Source of the DNA: an uncultured Lachnospiraceae bacterium
GTDB lineage: Bacteria; Bacillota; Clostridia; Lachnospirales; Lachnospiraceae
Reading direction: 5' to 3'
NCBI GenBank assembly: GCA_958402795.1
Contig: CATXUX010000002.1
Location: forward strand, 62,001-126,000
DNA length: 64,000 bases
Shown here: piece by piece, positions 18,273 through 26,812 of the stretch
Layout of the letters: each line of letters starts with the position of its first letter
Numbering within the stretch: the stretch's first letter is position 1
The notes under the pieces: model-generated
Databases searched by the model: none
What the model saw: only the letters and a program-made list of their open reading frames with translations
Told to the model about the DNA's origin: nothing
Translations under genes and position numbers: made by a program

Positions 18273-18368
18273 GGAAACACCCTGCGGGTATACCATGATG
18301 CCTGTGAAAACAAGGCGAGATTAAGGAAACACCCTGCGGGTATACCATGATGCCTTTGAAAGCAAGGC
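18273..18368 (+). repeat. Two-copy 44-bp direct repeat before the GH2 gene
   Basis: Positions 18273-18316 and 18325-18368 are the same 44-bp unit with two mismatches, at a 52-bp period. Each contains ACCCTGCGGGT, itself a hairpin-forming inverted repeat, and CATGATGCC. A TACAAT at 18241-18246 upstream may be the -10 of the GH2 promoter, so the repeats would lie in its 5' leader. An ATG inside the second copy is in frame with GH2 but has no ribosome site. Confidence 0.85.
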
Positions 18369-18394
18369 AGGATCAAGGAAAGGGGATTTGTTGT

Positions 18395-20896
18395 ATGCGA
18401 GGCTGTAATGTGAACGGAGAATGGATTTTGCGGGAGGGGGTATTTGATCTTTCGCGGACGTTTGGAGAGGAGCAGGAATCGGTGCGGACTGTGAATCTGC
18501 CGCATGATTTTATGATTGAGACAGAGGTCAGGCCGGATGCCGTATCCGGTCCTGCAATGGGGTATTATGAAGGCGGCATCCGGAATTATACAAAGAATTT
18601 TTTCATTCCGGATGAATGGAAAGAGGATCAGATTTATCTGTCGTTTGACGGGGTGATGGGAAATACAACGGTAGAGGTAAACGGAAGTTTTGTGACTCGC
18701 CATCACTATGGGTACACGCCGTTTCTTGCAGATCTTACACCGTATGTGACAGTGGGATCCGAAAACCGGGTTACGGTTACGGTGAATGCATCTATGCAGC
18801 CGAGCAGCCGCTGGTATGCGGGCGCGGGAATCTACCGGGACGTGGAACTGATTCATGCGCCGAAGATCCATATCGCGAAGGACGGGATCTATGCGTATAC
18901 GGAACGGATTTCTTATGAAAATGGAGCAGCGTCTGCTGCATATGTGACTGCCGAGGTGACGGTGGAGAATCACACGGACAAAAATCATGTTGTGGCAGTG
19001 GAGGCTTCTTTTCTTCCGGAGAATTTCACCGGAAATCCAATTACAAGAAGTTCGTCTCTCGGTGTGAAAGCACACAGCAGTGCGGTGACCAGGATCCGTG
19101 CGACGCTGCCAAAACCGGCGCTGTGGGATGTGGATCATCCGAATTTATATACAGTGCGGGCAGCGGTGAAGGATCTGGGGATTTTTACGACGGCGCTTGT
19201 TCCGGCAGAGAGGGTGATGACAGACGAAGCAGAGGTTCTGTTCGGAGTCCGTACAGTCAGCGCCGATTCTGCGAATGGTCTGCGGATCAATGAAACCCCT
19301 GTGATTTTAAAGGGCGGGTGCATTCACCACGACAACGGCGTTCTCGGAGCGGTTTCCTTTTATGACAGTGAGTACCGTAAACTGAAACGGCTGAAAGACG
19401 CCGGATACAACGCAGTCCGGCTGGCACATAACCCGCCGTCAGCGGTTCTTCTGGAAGCATGTGACCGTCTGGGGATGTATGTCATGGATGAAGCCTTCGA
19501 CTGCTGGGAGATGGGAAAACAGGCAGGAGACTACAGCCAGTTTTTCCGGCAGCACTGGAAAGAGGATCTGCGCGCCTTTATCCTGCGTGACCGCTGCCAT
19601 CCGTCTGTTATTTTCTGGTCTACCGGAAATGAAATCTTTGAGCGGGGCGGACTCGGAGACGGGTATGCCCTCTGCAATGAGCTCATCGACGAGGTGCGCG
19701 CGCTGGACGGCAGCCGTCTCATTACGAATGGATTCTGTTCCTTCTGGAGTGGTCTGGATGACGAGGGAATGCGGCGCATTTATGGTCATATCGGAGATTC
19801 CCAGGCGTCGCTCCAAAATGTGGATCCCGGAACACAGGATACTTCGCTGGAAGACGTCAGCGAACCGTTTGTCAATAATCTGGACGTGGTGGGATATAAC
19901 TATCTGGACAATCATTATGAGCTGGCAGGAAAGCTCTATCCGGAGCGCGTGATCGTGGGAACGGAAAGCTACCCGAAAGAGATGGATCGGGTATGGGAGA
20001 AAGTGGAACAGCTTCCGTACATAATCGGTGATTTTACGTGGACTTGCTATGATTATATCGGTGAGGCAGGCATCGGAAAATCTGCTTTTTTCGACGATGC
20101 GCACGCAGCGGCGCAAAATGTAATGCTTACGATGAGTTCGCATACGTCACCGTTCCCGTGGCGTCTCGGCAATGATGCGGATTTTGATATTAACGGAAAT
20201 CTGCTGCCGCAGGGCCATTTCCGGCGGATCCTCTGGGGAAGTTCCGAGACTTACATCTGTTCTTACGATCCGGCGGTATATGGAAAAACGGAAGTTGTCA
20301 GCATGTGGGGTTGGCCGGACGTCTCAGAAAACTGGAACTGGCGCGGACAGGAAGGAAATATGGTGCAAGTGCTTGTTTATTCTGCGGCGGAAGAGGTAGA
20401 ATTGTATCTGAATGGAAAATCAGTCGGAATTCACCCGGCAGGAAAAGAACACCGCTTTACTGCTGCGTTTGAACTGCCTTACGAACCGGGGAGGCTGGAA
20501 GCAGTAAGTCGGTGCGGCGGAACGGAAATTTCGCGCAGTACACTTTCCTCCACGGGGGAAGCGGCCTCTGTTCGGCTTGTACCTGAAAAAATAAACCTTA
20601 CGGCGGACGGGCAGTCGCTTGCCTATGTCGGTGTGGAGATCGTGGATGCGTCCGGTGCAGTTGTGACAGACGCCGCTGTTTCGCTGACTGCCAGGGTATC
20701 CGGCAGCGCCACGCTTGCAGGGTTTGGATCCGGAAACCCGGTCACTGCAGAAAACTATACTGCAGGGAAATTTACTACTTACCGCGGAAAATGTATGGCT
20801 GTCCTGCGAAGCGGCCGGGAAGAAGGCGAGACGATGCTGACCGTATCCGCGCCGGGACTCGGGAGCGCCGAAATAAAAATAAGAGGAGAACAATAG
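18395..20896 (+). CDS. Glycoside hydrolase family 2 (probable beta-galactosidase), cytoplasmic
   Basis: An 833-residue GH2 enzyme. The N-terminal jelly-roll (with LPHDFMIE and SSRWYAGAGIYRDVEL), the immunoglobulin-like domain and the TIM barrel are all present; the acid/base is Glu413 in WSTGNE and the nucleophile is Glu524 in VGTESYPKE. The C-terminus has a DUF4982-like domain (near WGWPDVSENWNW) and an Ig-like domain starting around LTADGQSLAYVGVEIVDASG. There is no signal peptide. Fold and catalytic residues are clear; galactosidase versus another beta-glycosidase is inferred. ATG at 18395 follows AAAGGGGA, and purF-like gene starts four bases after its stop. Confidence 0.9.
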   Translation: MRGCNVNGEWILREGVFDLSRTFGEEQESVRTVNLPHDFMIETEVRPDAVSGPAMGYYEGGIRNYTKNFFIPDEWKEDQIYLSFDGVMGNTTVEVNGSFVTRHHYGYTPFLADLTPYVTVGSENRVTVTVNASMQPSSRWYAGAGIYRDVELIHAPKIHIAKDGIYAYTERISYENGAASAAYVTAEVTVENHTDKNHVVAVEASFLPENFTGNPITRSSSLGVKAHSSAVTRIRATLPKPALWDVDHPNLYTVRAAVKDLGIFTTALVPAERVMTDEAEVLFGVRTVSADSANGLRINETPVILKGGCIHHDNGVLGAVSFYDSEYRKLKRLKDAGYNAVRLAHNPPSAVLLEACDRLGMYVMDEAFDCWEMGKQAGDYSQFFRQHWKEDLRAFILRDRCHPSVIFWSTGNEIFERGGLGDGYALCNELIDEVRALDGSRLITNGFCSFWSGLDDEGMRRIYGHIGDSQASLQNVDPGTQDTSLEDVSEPFVNNLDVVGYNYLDNHYELAGKLYPERVIVGTESYPKEMDRVWEKVEQLPYIIGDFTWTCYDYIGEAGIGKSAFFDDAHAAAQNVMLTMSSHTSPFPWRLGNDADFDINGNLLPQGHFRRILWGSSETYICSYDPAVYGKTEVVSMWGWPDVSENWNWRGQEGNMVQVLVYSAAEEVELYLNGKSVGIHPAGKEHRFTAAFELPYEPGRLEAVSRCGGTEISRSTLSSTGEAASVRLVPEKINLTADGQSLAYVGVEIVDASGAVVTDAAVSLTARVSGSATLAGFGSGNPVTAENYTAGKFTTYRGKCMAVLRSGREEGETMLTVSAPGLGSAEIKIRGEQ

Positions 20897-20900
20897 AAAT

Positions 20901-22310
20901 ATGGGTGGTTTTTTTGGAGTGGCTTCAAAGAAAAATTGTACGTTGGAGTTGTTTTATGGAGTAGATTACCATTCCCATCTGGGAACAAGACGAGGCGGAA
21001 TGGCGATGTATGGCGGGCAGGGATTTCAAAGGGCGATTCACAATATCGAGAACTCACCGTTCCGCACGAAGTTTGAGAAAGATGCAGAAGAACTGGAGGG
21101 CAATCTGGGAATCGGCTGTATTTCCGATTATGAGCCGCAGCCGCTTATGGTGCAGTCGCATCTGGGCAGTTTCGCAATCACAACGGTTGGCAAGATCAAC
21201 AATCAGGAAGAATTGCTGCAGAAGATTTACCAGGATGGACGCACACATTTTCAGGAGATGAGCGGCGGCATGATCAATGCGACAGAGCTGATTGCCGCGC
21301 TGATCTGTAAAGGGGAAAGTATTGTGGATGGAATCCGGTATGTGCAGGAGATTGTGGACGGTTCCATGACCATGCTTGTGATGACGAAAGATGGAATTTA
21401 TGCGGCGCGTGATAAATATGGCCGTACACCGGTCGCGATCGGACAGAGGGAGGACGGATATTGTATCTCGTTTGAAAATTTTGCATATCTGAATCTTGGA
21501 TATACACATTATAAAGAACTTGGGCCGGCAGAGATTGCATTTGTGACGCCGGAAAGCGTAGAGACCGTCAGTCCGGCGGGAGAGGAAATGAAGATCTGTT
21601 CCTTTTTATGGGTATACTATGGGTATCCGACGGCTTCATATGAAGGAGTCAATGTGGAGGAAATGCGCTACAAATGCGGTAGTATGCTGGCGAAGCGGGA
21701 CGGCGACTCGGTAAAGCCGGATATGGCGGCGGGAGTGCCGGACTCTGGAATCGCACACGCGATCGGCTATGCGAATGAATCCGGAATCCCTTATGCAAGG
21801 CCGTTTATCAAATATACGCCGACGTGGCCGAGGTCGTTTATGCCTACGAATCAGAGTCAGCGGGAGCTGATCGCCCGAATGAAGCTCATTCCGGTTCCGG
21901 CACTGATTGAGAATAAAAAGTTGCTGCTGATCGATGATTCCATTGTCCGGGGCACGCAGCTTCGGGAAACGACGGAATTCTTATACCAGAGCGGCGCCAA
22001 AGAAGTCCATGTCCGTCCGGCATGCCCGCCGCTTCTGTACGGGTGCAAATATCTGAACTTCTCACGCTCCAAGTCCGATCTGGATCTGATCACACGAAGG
22101 GTGATCGAGGAACGGGAAGAAGAAGTTACCCCGGAAGTGCTGGAAGAGTATTCAGATCCGCATTGCCCGAAATATGACGAGATGGTGGAAGAGATCAGAA
22201 AACGTCAGAACTTCACGACATTACGATATCACCGGCTGGACGATCTGATTGAGTCGATCGGTCTCTCACCGTGTAAGCTGTGTACATACTGCTTCAATGG
22301 GAAAGAATGA
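20901..22310 (+). CDS. PurF-like phosphoribosyltransferase paralog lacking the catalytic N-terminal Cys
   Basis: A 469-residue protein aligned along its length with amidophosphoribosyltransferase: N-terminal Ntn-type glutaminase-like domain (RRGGMAMYG, then SHLGSFAITTVGKINN) and C-terminal phosphoribosyltransferase domain with the PRPP loop LLLIDDSIVRGTQLRETT. However, it starts MGGFFGVAS, so the nucleophilic Cys that should follow the initiator Met is Gly, and no cleavable propeptide ends in Cys. The C-terminus is Cys-rich (LSPCKLCTYC). It may use free ammonia, be regulatory, or have another role. It follows GH2 with only four bases between, though purine genes are not adjacent. Confidence 0.85.
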   Translation: MGGFFGVASKKNCTLELFYGVDYHSHLGTRRGGMAMYGGQGFQRAIHNIENSPFRTKFEKDAEELEGNLGIGCISDYEPQPLMVQSHLGSFAITTVGKINNQEELLQKIYQDGRTHFQEMSGGMINATELIAALICKGESIVDGIRYVQEIVDGSMTMLVMTKDGIYAARDKYGRTPVAIGQREDGYCISFENFAYLNLGYTHYKELGPAEIAFVTPESVETVSPAGEEMKICSFLWVYYGYPTASYEGVNVEEMRYKCGSMLAKRDGDSVKPDMAAGVPDSGIAHAIGYANESGIPYARPFIKYTPTWPRSFMPTNQSQRELIARMKLIPVPALIENKKLLLIDDSIVRGTQLRETTEFLYQSGAKEVHVRPACPPLLYGCKYLNFSRSKSDLDLITRRVIEEREEEVTPEVLEEYSDPHCPKYDEMVEEIRKRQNFTTLRYHRLDDLIESIGLSPCKLCTYCFNGKE

Positions 22311-22321
22311 AAATTTTTTTG

Positions 22322-22351
22322 TTGACAGGTTGTGTGCAAACTGGCTATAAT
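22322..22351 (+). promoter_or_regulatory. Strong promoter driving a short non-coding unit
   Basis: TTGACA (22322-22327), an 18-base spacer and TATAAT (22346-22351), both consensus. It starts 12 bases after the purF-like stop. Confidence 0.85.
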
Positions 22352-22357
22352 ATACTT

Positions 22358-22457
22358 AACAAGACAGCTGAAGTGATGGCCGCATCCCATCTGCTTCAGT
22401 AAAATAAGTTTCTACGAATAGACGTCTACTCTACCAAAGTCAGGGCGTCTATTTTTT
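22358..22457 (+). ncRNA. Candidate small RNA of about 100 nt
   Basis: Between a consensus promoter and a terminator lies about 100 bases with no good reading frame. It folds as two hairpins: CTGAAG..GATGG with CCATC..CTTCAG (22368-22399) and the terminator stem. No Rfam family is recognised by eye. It could be a free small RNA or an attenuated leader of ybaK, whose own promoter appears to lie downstream at 22582. The only short frame inside encodes MAASHLLQ and has no ribosome site. Confidence 0.5.
22418..22457 (+). terminator. Terminator of the candidate small RNA
   Basis: ATAGACGTCT pairs with GGGCGTCTAT (two G-U) over a 15-base loop and is followed by TTTTTT. Confidence 0.85.
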
Positions 22458-22575
22458 ATGCTTGTCATCGAAGCTTTTGTTATAGCTTAAAGGATAACAT
22501 ATTATTGTTTGTTTTGGAAGATTTAAGAATCGGATTGTGTAGAAAATAAAAGATAAATAAGAAATTTCTTTTAAA

Positions 22576-22587
22576 CTATGCTATAAT
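22576..22587 (+). promoter_or_regulatory. Extended -10 promoter before ybaK
   Basis: TATAAT at 22582-22587 is preceded by TATGC, giving an extended -10 (TGC-TATAAT); there is no good -35. The leader to the ATG is about 95 bases and AT-rich, with no clear riboswitch. Confidence 0.5.
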
Positions 22588-22686
22588 GCAGTTGATCATA
22601 TTGATGATATCAAAAAGTATGGGTGTATGCTATATCAAAATGAGGATGCATGAATATTTTTTAGTTAGTTTATATGAGGTTTGTAT

Positions 22687-23172
22687 ATGAGTAAAAAAGA
22701 ATTAAAAACAAATGCGATGCGGATTTTGGATTCCAAGAAGATTCCATACACGTATCAGACGTATGAGTGCGATGAATTTACGGATGGGATTGAGACTGCG
22801 GACAAACTGGGACTGGAGCATGATCTGGTGTTTAAGACCATTGTTACGACGGGAAAGAGCGGTGAGCATTATGTGTTCGTGATACCGATCGAGAAAGAGA
22901 TTGATTTTAAGAAAGCTGCCAGAGTGGTGGGAGAAAAGTCTCTGGAGATGCTTCCTCTCAAGGATCTTACCAAAGTGACCGGGTATGTCCGGGGAGGCTG
23001 CACGGCGATTGGGATGAAGAAGAAATTTCCTGTTGTGATTCAGGCGGATGCACGGAAACAGGAAGCGATTTATGTCAGCGGAGGCAGGATCGGCATGCAG
23101 TTGAAGCTGTCTCCGCTGGATCTTGGACGTGCGGCGGACGCTGTGTTCGGCGATGTTGTCCGGGACCTATAA
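22687..23172 (+). CDS. ybaK: YbaK/EbsC-type aminoacyl-tRNA deacylase
   Basis: A 161-residue YbaK-family protein, which hydrolyses mischarged Cys-tRNA(Pro). Family features are ELGLEHD-like start of the fold, LVFKTIVTTG with the conserved Lys, HYVFVIPIEKEID, and the C-terminal GYVRGGCTAIGMKKKFPVVI followed by SGGRIGMQLKLSPLDL. I use the ATG at 22687 with GAGG seven bases upstream; a TTG two codons earlier is less likely. It stands alone between its own promoter and the LysR gene. Confidence 0.92.
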   Translation: MSKKELKTNAMRILDSKKIPYTYQTYECDEFTDGIETADKLGLEHDLVFKTIVTTGKSGEHYVFVIPIEKEIDFKKAARVVGEKSLEMLPLKDLTKVTGYVRGGCTAIGMKKKFPVVIQADARKQEAIYVSGGRIGMQLKLSPLDLGRAADAVFGDVVRDL

Positions 23173-23198
23173 TTAAGGAAAAAGGGTAAAAGTCAAAA

Positions 23199-23232
23199 AC
23201 CTATTGACATGATAGGTAATAAAGGATAAGAT
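23199..23232 (+). promoter_or_regulatory. Promoter of the LysR gene with overlapping inverted repeat
   Basis: TTGACA (23204-23209), 17 bases, TAAGAT (23227-23232). A perfect inverted repeat ACCTAT-N7-ATAGGT (23199-23217) covers the -35, a natural place for autoregulation by the LysR protein. Confidence 0.75.
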
Positions 23233-23335
23233 AACAGTCAGAAGAATATTCACTGTAAATGCTCCGCGTGGACTGAAGCGGCAGGAGAAGTCCGGGGCAT
23301 ATCTTGGATGGAAGGACAGAAAGCAGAGATAGAAT

Positions 23336-24265
23336 ATGACACTGACACAGTTAAATTATATTATTACAATAGCAGAGACAAAATCCCTGAATAAAGCAGC
23401 GGAGCGGTTGTATGTATCACAACCCTCTTTAACCAGTGCAGTAAAGGAGCTGGAAAAAGAGCTTGGAATTACATTATTTTACAGGAGCGGAAGAGGCGTT
23501 ACCCTGACCAATGACGGAACCGAATTTCTGCTTTATGCCAGGCAGATTTACAGCCAGTACGAAAGCGTGCTCGAAAGATATGGGAAGGGAGGCGCCTATA
23601 AGAAAAAGTTCGGTGTGTCCACTCAGCATTATTCCTTTGCGGTAAAGGCATTTGTCGATATGGTGAAGGAATATGATATGTCAAAATATGAGTTTGCCAT
23701 AAGGGAAACGAAGACGGTAGAAGTAATCAGTGATGTCAGCACAATGAAAAGTGAGATCGGCGTTTTGTATTTAAGTGAGTTTAACCGCAAATCAATCGAA
23801 AAGCTTCTGCGGTCAGCCGGACTGGAATTTCATCCGTTGATAGAGTGCAAGGCTTATGTATACATATGGAAGCATCATCCGCTGGCGCGGCAGAAGACGA
23901 TCCGCTTTGAAGAACTTGCAGGGTATCCGTGCCTCGCTTTTGAACAGGGAGATAATACGTCTTTTTATTTTGCAGAGGAGATCCTTTCTACCAATGAATA
24001 TGCACAGATGATCAGAGCGAATGACAGAGCCACAATGTTGAATCTGATGGTGGGACTGAACGGCTATACACTGTGCTCGGGTATTATATGTGAAGAGTTA
24101 AACGGAAACGATTATGTGGCGGTTCCTTTCCAGGATGATGAGAACAATCCCAACAGTGTGATGGAGATCGGTTATATCGCCCGCAAGAACACACTGCTCA
24201 GTAAGATGGGAGAAGAATATGTCGGAAAACTGAAAAAATGTCTGAATCTTCCGGATATAGATTGA
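23336..24265 (+). CDS. LysR-family transcriptional regulator
   Basis: A 309-residue LysR protein. The N-terminal winged helix (MTLTQLNYIITIAETKSLNKAAERLYVSQ region) is textbook; residues about 90-300 form the effector-binding domain with YEFAIRETKTVEVISDV at its start. It is followed by a terminator and then by a sulfur amino-acid operon whose two promoters share a motif, so it is the obvious candidate regulator, like CysB, YtlI or MetR elsewhere. Effector unknown. No good ribosome site is seen, only AGAGA about ten bases before the ATG. Confidence 0.92.
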   Translation: MTLTQLNYIITIAETKSLNKAAERLYVSQPSLTSAVKELEKELGITLFYRSGRGVTLTNDGTEFLLYARQIYSQYESVLERYGKGGAYKKKFGVSTQHYSFAVKAFVDMVKEYDMSKYEFAIRETKTVEVISDVSTMKSEIGVLYLSEFNRKSIEKLLRSAGLEFHPLIECKAYVYIWKHHPLARQKTIRFEELAGYPCLAFEQGDNTSFYFAEEILSTNEYAQMIRANDRATMLNLMVGLNGYTLCSGIICEELNGNDYVAVPFQDDENNPNSVMEIGYIARKNTLLSKMGEEYVGKLKKCLNLPDID

Positions 24266-24288
24266 CTCTATATCCGGACATTTTTTTT
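24250..24288 (+). terminator. Terminator of the LysR gene
   Basis: An 11-bp perfect stem TCCGGATATAG/CTATATCCGGA whose loop contains the LysR stop codon, followed by CA and eight T. Confidence 0.95.
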
Positions 24289-24292
24289 GTGT

Positions 24293-24324
24293 ATTAGGAA
24301 GAGTCAGTTCTCTATGGTAATATA
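24293..24324 (+). promoter_or_regulatory. Probable regulated promoter of the C-S lyase operon
   Basis: ATTAGGAAG and CTATGGTAATATA occur with the same spacing as ATTAGACAG and CTGTGGTAGTATA before the gene at 27435. Read as promoter: TAGGAA, 17 bases, TAATAT. The poor -35 and the shared flanking bases suggest an activator-dependent promoter. Confidence 0.55.
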
Positions 24325-24361
24325 TCAATATGAGAAAGCGGGATGAAAGGAAAGAAATGAT

Positions 24362-25546
24362 ATGAGTAAAAGCAGTATTGAGACCCGATGTATTCACTTG
24401 CGGGAAAAAGAAACCAATCCCTATGGGGCAATCAGCTATCCGATCTTTCAGACGGCAACCTTTGCGCATCCCGGAGTAGGAAAAAGTACGGGTTTTGACT
24501 ATACACGACATAAAAATCCCACAAGAGACCATCTGGAAAAGATTCTTGCTTCTATCGAAAACGGAACGGATGCGTTTGCCTATGCAAGCGGGATGGCTGC
24601 GATTACAGCGGTTATGGAGCTGTTCCACCCCGGGGATCATTTGATTATAGAGGAGGATCTGTACGGAGGAAGCGTTCGATTGTTTGAGCAGATTAGCCGG
24701 AAGAATGGAATCACGTTTACGGCCTTTGATCTGAGCAATGAATCCATGGAAGAGCATTTTACCGGACATACAAAGGCTGTATTTCTGGAAACACCGACGA
24801 ATCCGATGATGCATGTGGTGGATATAAAAAAGACGGCAGAGATTGTCCATGCTCATGGAGCGCTGCTGATTGTGGATAATACGTTCCTCTCACCTTATTT
24901 CCAGAATCCGTTGGATCTGGGAGCAGATATCGTAGTTCACAGCGGAACAAAATATTTAAGCGGTCATAATGATACGGTATCCGGGGTTGTGGTGACCAAT
25001 TCCGAGGAGATTGCGGAGCAGGTATGTTTTATCGGCAAGACGACAGGAGCCATGCTTTCGCCCTTTGACAGTTGGCTTCTTATGAGAGGAATCCAGACGT
25101 TGCCGGTGCGTATGAGAGCGGCTCAGGAAAATGCCAAAAAGCTGGTGGAATGGCTGAAAACACAGAGCTGTGTTACAAAGATCTGGTATCCGGGACTTTC
25201 GGATCATCCGGGCCATGAGATTATGAAAACGCAGGCAAGAGGCTTTGGGGCCATGATTTCATTTGCGGTAAAGGACAAAGAGACTGCGTGGGGGATTCTG
25301 GAAAACATAGAACTGATCCAGTATGCGGAGAGCCTGGGCGGAACAGAGACGCTTCTGACCTATCCGCTGACACAGACACATGCAGACGTGCCGGAGACTC
25401 TTCGGAAAAAGAACGGAATTACAGACTGTCTGCTGCGTATGTCTGTAGGACTGGAGAATCCGGAAGATCTCATTGCGGATCTGGAACATGCAATCAGCCT
25501 TGCACAGAAAGGGGGCAGTAAACATGCAGGAAGCAGAACAAAATAA
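24362..25546 (+). CDS. Cys/Met metabolism PLP enzyme (cystathionine gamma-synthase/beta-lyase/gamma-lyase family)
   Basis: A 394-residue fold-type-I PLP enzyme of the Cys/Met metabolism family. YTRHKNPTRDHLE and YASGMAAI form the cofactor pocket, LLIVDNTFLSPY carries the Asp that pairs with the pyridine nitrogen, and Lys197 in HSGTKYLSGH binds PLP. The C-terminal domain has SLGGTETLLTYPLTQTHADV. Members either make cystathionine or split C-S bonds; the uptake and hydrolase genes downstream favour a C-S lyase. It overlaps the M20 gene by 23 bases. Confidence 0.9.
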   Translation: MSKSSIETRCIHLREKETNPYGAISYPIFQTATFAHPGVGKSTGFDYTRHKNPTRDHLEKILASIENGTDAFAYASGMAAITAVMELFHPGDHLIIEEDLYGGSVRLFEQISRKNGITFTAFDLSNESMEEHFTGHTKAVFLETPTNPMMHVVDIKKTAEIVHAHGALLIVDNTFLSPYFQNPLDLGADIVVHSGTKYLSGHNDTVSGVVVTNSEEIAEQVCFIGKTTGAMLSPFDSWLLMRGIQTLPVRMRAAQENAKKLVEWLKTQSCVTKIWYPGLSDHPGHEIMKTQARGFGAMISFAVKDKETAWGILENIELIQYAESLGGTETLLTYPLTQTHADVPETLRKKNGITDCLLRMSVGLENPEDLIADLEHAISLAQKGGSKHAGSRTK

Positions 25547-26759
25547 AACAGAAGAGATCAGTGCAGAACAAGGAAAGCAGGGAAATTGTCAGGTCAATAG
25601 AAAACGTCTGCTGCAGCAGTTTTTGAAGCTTACTGCAATTGACGCAGAGTCTTATCATGAGCGGAAAATGGCGGAATATCTGAAAGAACAGATGCAGGCT
25701 CTTGGGATAGAGGCATGGGAGGATGACTGCGCCGGATATCTGGCAGAGGTCTGCGAAGCGACACTGCACACCGTCGCAGATCCGGCGGGAAATGTGTGGG
25801 CGGTTCTGCCGGGAAATCTGGAAAGTGAGAAGAGGAACAAAGAGAATGCGATCCTTTTTGGCGTTCATATGGATACGGTGAGTCCGGGAAACAGCAAGAA
25901 AGCAAAGATTCACGATGACGGAACGATCACCTCTGACGGAACAACCATACTGGGAGCAGATGATGCCGCCGGAATTGCGGAGGTGCTGGAGGCACTTTGT
26001 GTGATTCAGGAAAGAAACCTGCCCCATCCGGATATTGAGCTCCTTTTTGCAGCGGCGGAGGAGCCATATTGTCAGGGCAGCAGCCAATTTGATTTCGGCA
26101 GATTTCATGCAAAATATGCGTATGTTATGGATCTGAGCGGCGATGTGGGAACGGCTGCGCTTTCGGCTCCGGCGATCTATTCCCTGACGATCCGCGTGAA
26201 AGGGAGAAGCGCTCACGCGGGGTTTGCGCCGGAAAATGGTGTCCATGCAATCGCTGTGGCTGCAAAGGCAGTTGCGGATCTTCCATTTGGCCGTGTGGAA
26301 GAAAATACCACAGTAAATCTTGGTACGATTCAGGGGGGAACGGGGAAAAACATTGTCCCGGAGGAAGTCGTTCTCACCGGAGAAATCCGCAGTATGGACA
26401 CCGGGAAGGCAGAGAAGTGGAGCGGAAGGATCAGGAAGACATTTGAGAAGTACGCGCAGGAAGCGGGGGCATCGATAGATTTTCTTGCGGAAAAAGCTTT
26501 CGATGCCTATGAGATTGAACCCGATGCTCCCGTTGTGAAACTTTTTGAACAGGCGGCAGGGCAAGTCAGACTTCCGGTTCGTCTGATCAAGACCTTCGGA
26601 GGCAGTGACAATAATCATATCAATGCAGGAGGCATTTCCGGAATCGTCCTTGCAAATGCCATGTATGACGCTCACACGCTTCAGGAGAGTACAAATTTAA
26701 CGGATATGGAGCGCTGTACAAAGCTGCTCCTGGAGATAATCAGGGCAGCAGCGCAGTGA
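25524..26759 (+). CDS. M20-family metallohydrolase, peptidase T-like
   Basis: A 411-residue M20 enzyme. Metal-binding motifs are visible: VHMDTVSPG, ILGADDAAGIAEVLEAL, AAAEEPYCQGS (with the catalytic Glu), and GGSDNNHINAGGI. The lid domain contains SAHAGFAPENGVHAI. It belongs with peptidase T-like proteins, but M20 members also include N-acyl amino-acid deacylases, and both fit this sulfur locus. The ATG at 25524 follows AAAGGGGG and lies inside the end of the PLP gene. The start region (EQNKTEEISAEQGKQ) is polar and extra to the family core. Confidence 0.85.
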   Translation: MQEAEQNKTEEISAEQGKQGNCQVNRKRLLQQFLKLTAIDAESYHERKMAEYLKEQMQALGIEAWEDDCAGYLAEVCEATLHTVADPAGNVWAVLPGNLESEKRNKENAILFGVHMDTVSPGNSKKAKIHDDGTITSDGTTILGADDAAGIAEVLEALCVIQERNLPHPDIELLFAAAEEPYCQGSSQFDFGRFHAKYAYVMDLSGDVGTAALSAPAIYSLTIRVKGRSAHAGFAPENGVHAIAVAAKAVADLPFGRVEENTTVNLGTIQGGTGKNIVPEEVVLTGEIRSMDTGKAEKWSGRIRKTFEKYAQEAGASIDFLAEKAFDAYEIEPDAPVVKLFEQAAGQVRLPVRLIKTFGGSDNNHINAGGISGIVLANAMYDAHTLQESTNLTDMERCTKLLLEIIRAAAQ

Positions 26760-26812
26760 CAAAAAAACACACGCTAAAAGAATAGTACAAATACACAGGG
26801 AGGTTTAGAACG

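Noticed and set aside
18347..18394. Upstream ATG as the start of the GH2 gene
   Set aside because: It lies inside the second 44-bp repeat without a ribosome site; the ATG at 18395 has AAAGGGGA and gives a normal GH2 N-terminus.
22374..22400. 8-codon frame MAASHLLQ as a leader peptide of an attenuator
   Set aside because: There is no ribosome site and no run of regulatory codons; it lies within a hairpin arm.
25494..26675. Long minus-strand open frame of about 390 codons opposite the M20 gene
   Set aside because: The M20 gene on the plus strand has all its catalytic motifs and a ribosome site; the antisense frame is a by-product of codon use.
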